Made by a program: the position numbers and the translations under genes
Origin: Bacillota bacterium
GTDB lineage: Bacteria > Bacillota > Ch66 > Ch109
Reading direction: 5' to 3'
Assembly: GCA_013178275.1 (NCBI GenBank)
Contig: JABLWZ010000027.1
Coordinates: 1-64,000 of the forward strand
DNA: 64,000 nt
In this document: one piece after another, positions 1 to 7,630 of the stretch
Layout of the letters: each line of letters starts with the position of its first letter
Position numbering within the stretch: the first letter of the stretch is position 1
The notes under the pieces: generated by a model
Seen by the model: only the letters and a program-made list of their open reading frames with translations
What the model was told of the DNA's origin: nothing
Database searches by the model: none

Positions 1-83
1 GGTTTAGTGTGCCCAAAACAGTGCGTGAAGGGTAATAGATACCTATGTTTGAGTTGGTTTTTGCCTCTTCCCGACAGAAAAGA

Positions 84-139
84 GCGTGCCGCCCAACGTT
101 TTTAAATAATCGTTTTGCGACACGCCCTTTATTTTTTTC
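84..139 (+). terminator. probable terminator of a gene left of the window
   Basis: An imperfect hairpin (GCGTG 84-88 with CACGC 121-125, CGC 90-92 with GCG 117-119, AACG 95-98 with CGTT 111-114, AT-rich loop) is followed by a T-rich tract at 128-138. It probably ends a transcript that enters from the left edge. Confidence 0.5.
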
Positions 140-227
140 GCCCTCCGGTTAAAAAGGCCAGCTTTTTCCAAAAGGATTTTCCCGAATGCTAGCGAAAAAG
201 TAAAAAAACTTAAGGGGGGGTTGAAGA

Positions 228-1673
228 TTGAGGATTAAAAAAGCGATCATTAAAGCCAGCCTGATTCTCGTGATGCTGTTTTTTGCCTGGAATGGACTGT
301 CCGCGCCGGCACAGGCGTCTGATAGCTGGCCGTCGATAAAGGTCGATGATTCCTTTATCGCTTTCGATTCCCAGGTTCATCCTTTGATAGAGGGACAGCG
401 AACCCTGGTCCCTTTCCGAAAGATCGCGGAGGCGCTGGGAGCCAAGGTCGAGTGGATCGACACCACCCGGACGGTGATCTTCGTCAAGCCGGGGAAAATA
501 ATAGAACTCACCATAGGCGACCCCCAGGCCAGGGTCAACGGTAAGGACTGCCAGCTCGACACCCCCCCGCGGATAGTTAACGACTCGACCCTGGTCCCGC
601 TCCGATTCGTCGGAGAGAACCTCGATGCCGTGGTCAACTGGTCAGGGGACACCCGAACCATCACCATAACCACCATCGAAGGCGCAGCCATAGGGGCTCC
701 GACCGGGAACGATACCGGGAACCTCCCCGGGAACGCCACCGGGGATACCCCCGGAAACACCACCGGGAATACCAAGGAGGATACCAAAGAGGATACTCAA
801 GAAACCGCTCCCGACGCCAGACCGGGAGGCCAGACCGAAAGCCAGCAGCAGCCGGTCTTATACCCTTACGCGGTAGCGCCTAACGATTGGAGGCTTACCT
901 ACCCGGACGCCAACGGACAGCTGGAGCTGGTGGTCAACTTCAACTGGATGCAGGCGACCGACCGTGAGTACAGCCTGTTGATAGGGACCCACGAATCCCC
1001 ACGGCTGGTCTATGACGCCGGGCCGAAAGACGATCCCTATTACCGAGACAAGTACTTTGGGGAATGGAAAGCGGCGGACCTCGGGCTTTCACCGGGGAAC
1101 TACGAGTGTCGGGTGATAACCTGGAGCAAGGACAAGAAGACATTCTCGAAAAATTCGGTCCTGATAACCATTCCCAGCAGCAAGCTGAGCCTGTCCTACC
1201 CGATGTCAGACCCGAGCCGGTGGCTGGTCTTCGCCAGCCAGGCGGAGAGCCGAATCGACCCGATCTTCGCGGGGAGATTGGCCAAGTTCGCCGAGGATCA
1301 CGGCAGGAAGATAGAGATGGTGGACGGCAAGCGGTCTTACCAGAATCAGGTCAGTACCTATACCCGGCGTGGCGGGTACTTCAACAAAAAAACCGGACAG
1401 TGGGAAGGGGGCTACGGGGCGGCCGCCCCGGGGACCAGTTGGCACGAGTTCGGTGAGGCGGTTGACGTCGGATCCAGCTGGGTCAAGAACATGGGGAACG
1501 TGAATGTCGAGCGGCAGCAGATGTTTCTGGATTACGGGCTGTGCAAGCCTTTGACCAACGGAAACAACTATGACCCGCCGGAGAACTGGCACCTACAGCC
1601 GGTGGAGACCCTGGGCATCAACTCGTACGCGGCCAGGGCGTCGTTCCTGGAGGCTTACGGCGGCAGCCGGTAG
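228..1673 (+). CDS. exported stalk-domain protein with VanY-type D,D-carboxypeptidase (M15) domain
   Basis: A TTG start is preceded by AAGGGGGGG seven bases upstream. The product has a signal peptide (about residues 1-30, ending APAQA), then a copper-amine-oxidase-N-like stalk domain (about 35-150, with the typical LVPFRKIAEALGAKVEW and LVPLRFVGENL repeats). A low-complexity Gly/Asn/Thr linker (155-195) follows, then a C-terminal peptidase domain. That domain shows the VanY/M15B signature: an S-x-H-x-x-G-x-A-x-D block (SWHEFGEAVDVG) and a closing WHLQP. Family knowledge predicts a zinc D,D- or L,D-carboxypeptidase that trims peptidoglycan stem peptides outside the membrane, with the stalk domain as a wall or surface anchor. 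It appears monocistronic, with a terminator downstream. Confidence 0.85.
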   Translation: MRIKKAIIKASLILVMLFFAWNGLSAPAQASDSWPSIKVDDSFIAFDSQVHPLIEGQRTLVPFRKIAEALGAKVEWIDTTRTVIFVKPGKIIELTIGDPQARVNGKDCQLDTPPRIVNDSTLVPLRFVGENLDAVVNWSGDTRTITITTIEGAAIGAPTGNDTGNLPGNATGDTPGNTTGNTKEDTKEDTQETAPDARPGGQTESQQQPVLYPYAVAPNDWRLTYPDANGQLELVVNFNWMQATDREYSLLIGTHESPRLVYDAGPKDDPYYRDKYFGEWKAADLGLSPGNYECRVITWSKDKKTFSKNSVLITIPSSKLSLSYPMSDPSRWLVFASQAESRIDPIFAGRLAKFAEDHGRKIEMVDGKRSYQNQVSTYTRRGGYFNKKTGQWEGGYGAAAPGTSWHEFGEAVDVGSSWVKNMGNVNVERQQMFLDYGLCKPLTNGNNYDPPENWHLQPVETLGINSYAARASFLEAYGGSR

Positions 1674-1760
1674 AGGTCCAGAAATACAGCCTTTCAAACA
1701 CCACCCCGGGTTGTGTTTGACTGTTGAACCGGTGCCGTCGATACCTGATCTTTAATTTAA

Positions 1761-1797
1761 ACCGGCCTTGATCGTCCGCATCAAGGCCGGTTTTACA
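1761..1797 (+). terminator. intrinsic terminator
   Basis: A perfect 12-bp stem (ACCGGCCTTGAT / ATCAAGGCCGGT) with a 7-base loop is followed by TTTTAC. It ends the peptidase transcript. Confidence 0.85.
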
Positions 1798-1892
1798 TTA
1801 CAATAAAACTATACTTTAGTACCATTCACTGGTACTTAAACTTAACGGTACTATATAATTAACCAGATTAGGCACCGAGTTTGATTATTCAA

Positions 1893-2303
1893 TCAGGGCC
1901 GCCAGCGGAATAACCACCGGGGCAGGCCTGGCCTGAAGGAGGAACTGGGCTTGGAGTCCTCCTGCCACTGCAGGCGGTCGCCGACCTTGACACCCTTGCT
2001 CTTGATAGTACCGGCGGGGAGTTCTACCGCGTATTCGGCGGGGAATTCCGAGTCGATATTACGGGAAGGACCGACATCAGAGGCGAAGGATACAACGGTC
2101 TTATCGGAATCGAGAAACAGGACGTCGAAAGCGAACCTCATTCCAAAGCTGTGGACGCTGTTGCAGGAGGTTATGATAAGACCCTCACCCTCGGCAAGGC
2201 CGGCCCTGCCTAAAAGACCCCGGTATCGGCTCTCCCAGGTGTCCGCCAGGCCGATCCGGTCACCGATAATGGTGTTGTCCCGGGTATTACGGAGTACCCA
2301 CAC
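1893..2303 (-). CDS. DUF192 family protein
   Basis: The frame stays open further upstream, but the GTG at 2303 has a GAGGAG nine bases before it and gives a 136-residue protein of normal DUF192 length, beginning VWVLRNTRDN. Conserved features are the LADTWESRYRGLLGR motif and the central CNSVHSFGMRFAFDVLFLD, followed by the VELPAGTI block near the C-terminus. DUF192 proteins are small beta-rich proteins of unknown biochemical role, often exported or near secretion and pilus genes. This start leaves no signal peptide. It lies downstream of, and on the same strand as, the tiny membrane-protein gene. The Pro/Arg-rich tail is not part of the domain. Confidence 0.8.
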   Translation of the reverse strand: MWVLRNTRDNTIIGDRIGLADTWESRYRGLLGRAGLAEGEGLIITSCNSVHSFGMRFAFDVLFLDSDKTVVSFASDVGPSRNIDSEFPAEYAVELPAGTIKSKGVKVGDRLQWQEDSKPSSSFRPGLPRWLFRWRP

Positions 2304-2409
2304 GGTTGATCGCTCCTCTAAATAGTATTGTTCAGTGGGGCTGGGGAAAACAAAAAAGCCTGCGTAAGGCCGGCAAAAAGCCGGGTGAAGGCCAGAACGG
2401 TAAACCGGC

Positions 2410-2520
2410 TCAACCCCGGGTCCTCCCGACAAACAGTATGAATATGGACAAGAGTATAGGCAGAATGCCCAACCAGTAGTTCTGGACGAAACTCGAAACG
2501 CTGTCGGACCGGTTATCCAT
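2410..2520 (-). CDS. 36-residue single-pass membrane protein, unknown
   Basis: An ATG start has GGGGGT about seven bases upstream. The protein reads MDNRSDSVSSFVQNYW and then a hydrophobic helix (about residues 17-31, LGILPILLSIFILFVG) ending RTRG. The length, the ribosome binding site and the clear polar-helix-basic layout argue for a real gene with an N-out/C-in or tail-anchored topology. It lies about 100 bp upstream of the DUF192 gene on the same strand. No family was recognised. Confidence 0.55.
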   Translation of the reverse strand: MDNRSDSVSSFVQNYWLGILPILLSIFILFVGRTRG

Positions 2521-2710
2521 GCCGCAAACCCCCGGATAAGAGATTAATACAGCATATTCCGGACAGATAAAACTGGTGACGCGATTTTAAACCGGGAAGA
2601 GCTTTTTAACCGAAGAGGAGTTTTTGGACAGAACTGTCGAAGGTAATATTGGATAGTAGAGTCAAGGATTAACATTTGGCTTTGTGAAGATATAGGCTCC
2701 TTGTTAATAA

Positions 2711-2737
2711 AATTTGTTAATGAATTATTAACAAATT
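2711..2737. promoter_or_regulatory. perfect 11-bp palindrome, candidate operator of the PHA operon
   Basis: AATTTGTTAAT and its exact reverse complement ATTAACAAATT are separated by five bases. A third copy of the half-site core TTGTTAAT lies at 2701-2708. The arrangement suits a dimeric repressor just upstream of the candidate promoter. Which regulator binds is unknown. Confidence 0.5.
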
Positions 2738-2751
2738 ATTAAGCTTAAGGA

Positions 2752-2780
2752 TTGACATTCCACAATAATTTGTATTGAAT
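2752..2780 (+). promoter_or_regulatory. candidate sigma-A promoter for the PHA operon
   Basis: A perfect TTGACA -35 box is followed after 17 bases by a weak TTGAAT -10 box. It would leave a leader of about 220 bases before phaE. The -10 is poor, so confidence is modest. Confidence 0.4.
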
Positions 2781-3009
2781 AAAAATAGGGAATTTACAAA
2801 TCATTTTAATTAATACTTGGCATCCCTTAAGCCGAAACATACAAGACTCGCACCGTTTCGCGCTCAAATCAAGCAATTTTAACGACTCATCGATTATTAT
2901 GATATGCATGGTAGTATCCCAAACCATGCCGGTATCCGTTTTACTTTTTTAGGAGTGCTTCGCCAATCAGGAAGGGGCTGTATAAAAATATTTTAAGGGG
3001 GTTTTATTG

Positions 3010-4320
3010 ATGGAGGATTCACTGAAAGCGGCGTGGCAGAACTGGCAGAAGATGCAGGAAAAGTCCATGGAGTTTTGGAAAGATACGATGACCAGGAATC
3101 AACCTTATAAGGTCGCGGAAAAGATCAACGAACCTTTTCGGGACATGTGGACAGAGTGGTGGAAGAACCAGGAGGAGTTTTTGAACCTCTGGAAGGACTC
3201 TGTCTCGAGTGCCGAACCCGACCGGCTGAAGGATATTTTCAGCGGTCCATATCGTGGCGTGTGGCAGGAGTGGTGGAAGTACGTGTCCCCGTCCGACCTC
3301 CAGGACAAGATGTCCGAAATGTTCGGCTCCGGTGAGTTCCCGGAAAAGGTGAAGAAGTTCTATCAGGACTGGTACAAGATGGCCTCCGGCAGCGCGGAGG
3401 AGTATTTCAAGACCGTCTCCACCGCCACCGGGAAAGAGACATTTGAAAAACTGATGCAGAGTGCCAACGTGTACACCCGTCTGCTGACCTTCTGGAGCGA
3501 GATGGCCAGCCGGCTGCCGGCCGAGGGCGAGATAGAGAAGTGGATGGAAACCTATCAGAAGTGGGCCGAGGACTACGGTCGGGTCCTGGAAAGCTTCTTC
3601 ACCATATTCTTTCCCGAACAGCTTAGGGGCCTGATGGTCAACCCGTCCGAGAGCCTGAGCGCGTACCAGCAGTTCTTCTTCAATATGTTCCAGCCCTGGC
3701 TGGGCTCCTCGAACGAGCTCCAGAAGAACTTCCTGCTGGCCCTTAAGGGAGACCGGGACGCCTACCTGGAGTTTCTGAAGGGAGTGAACGAGGCTTACCA
3801 GGAATCAGTTGGAAAGCACTTCGGGATACCCGGCATAGGCATTACGAAGGAAAATCTGGAGAAGCTGGCCAACAGCATGGAATCCTTCATGGTATACACC
3901 TCCTCGATCAACGAGATCACCTCGACCCTGTATAAAATCGGCTTCGAGACCTGGGAAGCGCTGATGAAGAAGATCGGCGCCCTGGCCGCGGAAGGCAAGG
4001 CTCCCGAATCTTTCAAAGAGGTATACCAGCTCTGGTGGAAGGTGAACGAGGAGGCCTACTTCAACCTGTTTAAGACCGAGGAGTTCGGAAAGATGCTGGG
4101 TAAGACCACCGAGGCCTGGGCGAGGTTCCGGGAGAAGTACGAAAACCTGGCCTCCGATATGCTGAGCTACCTGCCGGTCCCCAACCGCAAGGAGATGGAC
4201 AGCCTGGAGAAGACCGTATACCAGTTGAAGCGGACGGTCCGGGAGCAGGCGAAGAAGATCGAGGAACTGAACAAGAAGCTCGACGCCTTTAAAAAAGGCG
4301 GGGGAGGGGAAGTAGAGTGA
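3010..4320 (+). CDS. phaE: class III PHA synthase subunit PhaE
   Basis: ATG at 3010 is preferred over the adjoining TTG because AAGGGGG sits eight bases upstream. The 436-residue, Trp/Glu/Lys-rich helical protein matches the PhaE family, the non-catalytic partner that activates class III PhaC on the granule surface. Its N-terminus holds two approximate 36-residue repeats (WKDTM...MWTEWWK and WKDSV...VWQEWWK, about residues 22-95). A coiled coil lies near the C-terminus (about 395-428, EKTVYQLKRTVREQAKKIEE). The family is often nearer 350 residues, and the extra length is mostly at the N-terminus. It is the first gene of the operon and overlaps phaC by four bases (GTGA), which implies translational coupling. 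Confidence 0.85.
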   Translation: MEDSLKAAWQNWQKMQEKSMEFWKDTMTRNQPYKVAEKINEPFRDMWTEWWKNQEEFLNLWKDSVSSAEPDRLKDIFSGPYRGVWQEWWKYVSPSDLQDKMSEMFGSGEFPEKVKKFYQDWYKMASGSAEEYFKTVSTATGKETFEKLMQSANVYTRLLTFWSEMASRLPAEGEIEKWMETYQKWAEDYGRVLESFFTIFFPEQLRGLMVNPSESLSAYQQFFFNMFQPWLGSSNELQKNFLLALKGDRDAYLEFLKGVNEAYQESVGKHFGIPGIGITKENLEKLANSMESFMVYTSSINEITSTLYKIGFETWEALMKKIGALAAEGKAPESFKEVYQLWWKVNEEAYFNLFKTEEFGKMLGKTTEAWARFREKYENLASDMLSYLPVPNRKEMDSLEKTVYQLKRTVREQAKKIEELNKKLDAFKKGGGGEVE

Positions 4321-5576
4321 TACCGGTTTTCAATTGGGACCCCCAGAAGGCCATGGAGGAGATCCTTCGGTTCAATGAGAACCTGGTCAAGAGTGCCCAA
4401 CAGATACTGACCACCGCTGAGAACCAGGTGGAGACAGCCCCCACCCCCAAGGAGCTGATCTATGAAGAAGACAAGATGAAGCTCTACCGCTACCTGCCCA
4501 AGGTGGAGAACCCCAGCCGGGTTCCCCTACTGATTGTGTACGCGCTGGTGAACCGCCAGTACATGATGGACCTGCAGAGCGACCGCAGCATTGTGAACAA
4601 CTACCTGGAGATGGGGCTGGATGTCTACATAATCGACTGGGGTTACCCCGACCGGGCCGACCGTTTCATAACCCTCGAGGACTATATCGACGGCTACATC
4701 GACACGGCGGTGGACATCGTCCGCGAGAGGTCGGGACAGGAAAAGATAAACCTGCTGGGGGTGTGCCAGGGAGGTACTTTCAGCGTTATCTACTCCGCCC
4801 TGTACCCGGACAAGATCATGAACCTGGTGACCATGGTCGCTCCCTTCGACTTCAGCACCAATGACGGTCTGCTCTTTTCCTGGGCGAAACACTTTGATAT
4901 CGACACCCTGGTGGATACCTTCGGGGTAGTTCCCGGCAGCTTTATGAACACCGCTTTCCTGATGCTGAAGCCTTTTCAGCTGGCGATGGACAAGTACATC
5001 GGCCTGCTGGACAGCGCGGACAAGCCGAGCGCGATCGTGGACTTCCTGAAGATGGAGAAGTGGATCTTCGACAGCCCCGATCAGGTGGGAGAGACCCTGC
5101 GTAAGTTCGTCAAGGACCTCTATCAGGAAAACCGGCTGATCCAGAACCAGCTGGAGGTAGGTGGGCGAACGGTGAATTTGAAGAACATCACCATGCCCCT
5201 GTTGAACATCATCGCCGAGCAGGACCACCTGGTGCCGCCGGCGTCCAGCAAGCCGCTGAACGCGGCGGTGGGTACCCGGGACCATAAGACGATCATCTTC
5301 CAGGGCGGACACATCGGCCTGTTCGTCAGCAGCAAATCGCAGCGGGAGGTGGCGCCCGAGGTGGTGAAGTGGCTGAAGGAAAGGTCGGTCCCGGAAAAGG
5401 AAGCCGCCGAGGCGCCTGCCGCACCAGCCGGTAAAAAAACCGGCCCGGCCAAAACCACCGGCCCGGCCAAAACCACCGGCCCGGCTAAAACTATCAGCCC
5501 GGCCAAGACCGCCGGCCGGGGCGGGAAGGCAGGCTCCAAGGCCGCTGCCAGCCGGGCGGAGAAGAAGAATAAATAG
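4317..5576 (+). CDS. phaC: class III PHA synthase catalytic subunit PhaC with histone-like tail
   Basis: The 419-residue alpha/beta-hydrolase polymerises hydroxyacyl-CoA into PHA. The lipase-like box GVCQGG places the nucleophile at Cys150. Asp303 (AEQDHLVPP) and His332 (GGHIGL) complete the triad, essentially the spacing of the Allochromatium class III enzyme (149/302/331). The catalytic domain ends near residue 360. A tail of about 59 residues follows, made of repeated GPAKT units and then a Gly/Lys/Ala-rich stretch ending AEKKNK. This tail is not part of the usual class III enzyme and resembles the AAKP/PAKKA tails of the PHA granule proteins PhaF and PhaM. The GTG start overlaps phaE. Confidence 0.9.
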   Translation: MIPVFNWDPQKAMEEILRFNENLVKSAQQILTTAENQVETAPTPKELIYEEDKMKLYRYLPKVENPSRVPLLIVYALVNRQYMMDLQSDRSIVNNYLEMGLDVYIIDWGYPDRADRFITLEDYIDGYIDTAVDIVRERSGQEKINLLGVCQGGTFSVIYSALYPDKIMNLVTMVAPFDFSTNDGLLFSWAKHFDIDTLVDTFGVVPGSFMNTAFLMLKPFQLAMDKYIGLLDSADKPSAIVDFLKMEKWIFDSPDQVGETLRKFVKDLYQENRLIQNQLEVGGRTVNLKNITMPLLNIIAEQDHLVPPASSKPLNAAVGTRDHKTIIFQGGHIGLFVSSKSQREVAPEVVKWLKERSVPEKEAAEAPAAPAGKKTGPAKTTGPAKTTGPAKTISPAKTAGRGGKAGSKAAASRAEKKNK

Positions 5577-5625
5577 CCCCGGGGACCTTAACCACAGCAT
5601 GTCAATCGGGCAAGGAGGAAGATAA

Positions 5626-6045
5626 ATGGTAGCTGACAAGAGCTTCGACGATATTTACATCGGTGAAAAGGCCACCCACAGCAAGACCATCAGCGAATCT
5701 GACGTTTACATCTTTGCCGGGATAGTGGGCGATTTCAATCCTATGCACGTAAACGAAGACTTCTCCCGCAAAACCCCTTTTAAAAAGCGGATAGTACACG
5801 GCATGCTCTCCGCCTCGCTGATTTCGACCGTCTTCGGCACCGAGCTTCCCGGGGGCAGTTCGATCTACCTCTCCCAGGAGGTCGTCTTCCGGGCCCCGGT
5901 CTTTATCGGGGACACCCTAACGGCGGAGGTCGAGGTTATCGAAAAGCGGCCGGAGAAAAAGATCATTATTTTCTACACCCGGGTGTTCAATCAAAAGGGC
6001 AAGACCGTGGTGGACGGCAAGGCGGCGATCATGAAAAATAAATAA
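5626..6045 (+). CDS. phaJ: (R)-specific enoyl-CoA hydratase, MaoC/PhaJ type (copy 1)
   Basis: A strong AAGGAGGA lies seven bases before ATG. The 139-residue hot-dog-fold protein carries the hydratase-2 motif with Asp36 and His41 (AGIVGDFNPMHVN) and then VHGML. PhaJ enzymes hydrate crotonyl-CoA and similar enoyl-CoAs to (R)-3-hydroxyacyl-CoA, the direct substrate of PHA synthase. Its place directly after phaC fits that role. It is closely similar to the second copy at 8790, sharing SKTISESDVY, FRAPVFIGDTLTAEVEV and most of the sequence between them, so the two probably arose by duplication within the operon. Confidence 0.88.
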   Translation: MVADKSFDDIYIGEKATHSKTISESDVYIFAGIVGDFNPMHVNEDFSRKTPFKKRIVHGMLSASLISTVFGTELPGGSSIYLSQEVVFRAPVFIGDTLTAEVEVIEKRPEKKIIIFYTRVFNQKGKTVVDGKAAIMKNK

Positions 6046-6058
6046 GGAGGTTTTGGTT

Positions 6059-6727
6059 TTGAGGGTCAGGGACCGGATGACATCGAAGGTATTCACCACA
6101 ACCCTGGACACCAGCATCGGGGATGCCTGGAAGGTGATGAAGGACAACGACCTCCGGAGGCTCCCGGTGACGGACCGGGGAATCCTGGTGGGGATAGTGA
6201 CCAAGAAAGATTTTGACGCGAAACCCGACATCAGCCTGAGGGATTTCCCGCCTTCTTTACAATGGATGGCTGTAGAACAGAACCAGCTCTTATCTCGGAT
6301 CAAGATACGGGAGGTTATCCCGGAAGGTCAGACCCTGATAACCATCCACCAGGACGCCTACGTCGAACAGGCCGCCAAACTGTTGCGCGACAACCGCATC
6401 AGCGGCCTGCCGGTCGTGGACGATAAAGGCCGTCTGGTGGGGATAATCACCTCCTCCGACGTTCTGGACGCCTATCAGGAACTGCTGGCGATAAACAAGA
6501 ACGGGGTTCGGGTCAGGCTCCAGGTTAAAGAGACGACCGAGGCCCTCGGGGTTGTGAGCGAGGTACTGAAGGCTAATCAGAACCGGCTGATGCATATAGT
6601 CGCTCTGGAAGGCCAGGAGGGGCAGGACTACCTGGTCCTGCTGCTGGACAAGGCCGATACCAAGAAGCTGACCAGTGATTTTAACCGCAACGGGATAAAG
6701 GTGGAGTCCATAGTTGTTAAAAAGTAA
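6059..6727 (+). CDS. tandem CBS-domain protein with ACT-like C-terminus
   Basis: AAGGAGG at 6044-6050 is only two bases from the first in-frame TTG (6053) but eight from the TTG at 6059, so the latter is chosen, giving 222 residues (MRVRDRMTSKVF). CBS domain 1 spans about 1-60 (DNDLRRLPVTDRGILVGIVT). CBS domain 2 spans about 80-140 (DNRISGLPVVDDKGRLVGII). The last 70 residues look like an ACT-type fold (VRLQVKETTEALGVVSEVL). CBS pairs usually bind adenine nucleotides or S-adenosylmethionine. The position inside the PHA operon suggests an energy-sensing regulator of polymer synthesis, which is inference. Confidence 0.82.
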   Translation: MRVRDRMTSKVFTTTLDTSIGDAWKVMKDNDLRRLPVTDRGILVGIVTKKDFDAKPDISLRDFPPSLQWMAVEQNQLLSRIKIREVIPEGQTLITIHQDAYVEQAAKLLRDNRISGLPVVDDKGRLVGIITSSDVLDAYQELLAINKNGVRVRLQVKETTEALGVVSEVLKANQNRLMHIVALEGQEGQDYLVLLLDKADTKKLTSDFNRNGIKVESIVVKK

Positions 6728-6752
6728 TTTTTTGCTTGTGAGGAGTGACAAC

Positions 6753-7073
6753 ATGGAAAAGAAGGAATATCCATTCGACCTGGAGCAGATGTTCAAGACC
6801 TCGGAGTGGTTATATGATCGGATGTGGGATTACTGGACGCTGAACCTGGGGGCCTATTCCTGGATCAGCGAGTGGTGGGAGACCCAGATGACCAACATGA
6901 TCGAACACAACCGCAGCACCCGCAGCGAGATGATGCGCGTGGCCCAGGAGATGTCCGGGCAGATGAGGAAGAGTTCGGCCGGCCTGGACCAGATGCTCAA
7001 GGACATGACCAGGGCCTCTCTGGAGACCATGTACAACCTGTCGGACGATAAGAAAGCGGCCAAGCAGTCATAG
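6753..7073 (+). CDS. small Trp-rich helical protein of the PHA operon (phasin-like?)
   Basis: The ATG at 6753 with GAGGAG upstream is preferred to the TTG at 6714. The 106-residue protein has an aromatic-rich N-terminal half (MWDYWTLNLGAYSWISEWW) and a polar helical C-terminal half rich in Met, Ser and Lys. The Trp-rich start resembles the N-terminal repeats of the neighbouring PhaE. No catalytic motif, signal peptide or membrane segment is visible. From context it may be a phasin or a synthase-associated subunit. No family was assigned with certainty. Confidence 0.6.
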   Translation: MEKKEYPFDLEQMFKTSEWLYDRMWDYWTLNLGAYSWISEWWETQMTNMIEHNRSTRSEMMRVAQEMSGQMRKSSAGLDQMLKDMTRASLETMYNLSDDKKAAKQS

Positions 7074-7088
7074 GAAGGGAGAGACGAT

Positions 7089-7589
7089 ATGGGGGAGGCT
7101 AAAACGCCGGCGGCAGAAGAAACCGCAATACCCAACTTTTTCGAGGTCTGGAAGGCGATGTACTTCGCTTACGAGGATGTGGTGACCGCCGGGCTCCGTA
7201 CCTGGGTAAACACCCGGAGCTACGCGGTCAGTATCGATATGATCCTGAACACCTACCTGCAGATGCAGCGGTTCTGCAACGACCTGAACAACCAGTTCTT
7301 CGCCAAGACCCCCCTGCCTTCCAAGACCGACCTGGCCCGGGTGGCCGAGCTGGTCATCGGGGTGGAGGACAAGATAGACAGCCTCGAATCGGAGCTGGAC
7401 ACCCGGGCGATTACGAAAGACCTGCGGGAACTGAAAAATGAACTCAAGGAAAAACTGGGCGGGATCGACGAACTTTCTAACCAGGTATCCCGGATAGAAA
7501 GCTCCATTGACAGTCTGGCGAGCGCGGTCAAGCAGCTGGAGAAGAAGGTGTCCGCTGGTGCCGCTCCCGCTAAGAAAACGGTGAAATAA
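7089..7589 (+). CDS. coiled-coil PHA granule protein, phasin/PhaR-like
   Basis: The 166-residue soluble protein has an N-terminal helical domain with aromatic residues (FFEVWKAMYFAYEDVV) and a long C-terminal coiled coil (about 95-153, EDKIDSLESELDTR through SLASAVKQLEKKV). It ends in a short Ala/Pro/Lys tail (AGAAPAKKTVK). Size, architecture and position directly upstream of the second phaC resemble the PhaR subunit of Bacillus class IV synthases or a phasin. This is inferred from context and layout, not from a recognised signature. GGAAGGGAGA precedes the ATG. Confidence 0.6.
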   Translation: MGEAKTPAAEETAIPNFFEVWKAMYFAYEDVVTAGLRTWVNTRSYAVSIDMILNTYLQMQRFCNDLNNQFFAKTPLPSKTDLARVAELVIGVEDKIDSLESELDTRAITKDLRELKNELKEKLGGIDELSNQVSRIESSIDSLASAVKQLEKKVSAGAAPAKKTVK

Positions 7590-7630
7590 AACTGGAACCC
7601 TGCTACTCATAACTATGGGGGAGGAATAAT

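Larger units (their letters stand above)
2521..3009. other. AT-rich intergenic region upstream of the PHA operon
   Basis: This divergent gap is much more AT-rich than its surroundings. It contains the palindrome at 2711-2737, a possible promoter at 2752-2780 and a 7-bp stem (GCATGGT 2906-2912 / ACCATGC 2923-2929). No convincing gene was seen. A 60-codon minus frame at 2745-2927 lacks a ribosome binding site and any family resemblance. Confidence 0.6.

Noticed and set aside
2745-2927. 60-codon minus frame in the AT-rich gap
   Set aside because: No RBS, no recognisable segment, and it overlaps the candidate promoter.
5420-5520. Tandem DNA repeat suggesting a CRISPR or VNTR
   Set aside because: The 15-base periodicity encodes the GPAKT repeats of PhaC; there are no spacers.
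4527-5639. 370-codon minus frame opposite phaC
   Set aside because: It is the shadow of the PhaC frame; the composition is biased and no RBS or motif was found.
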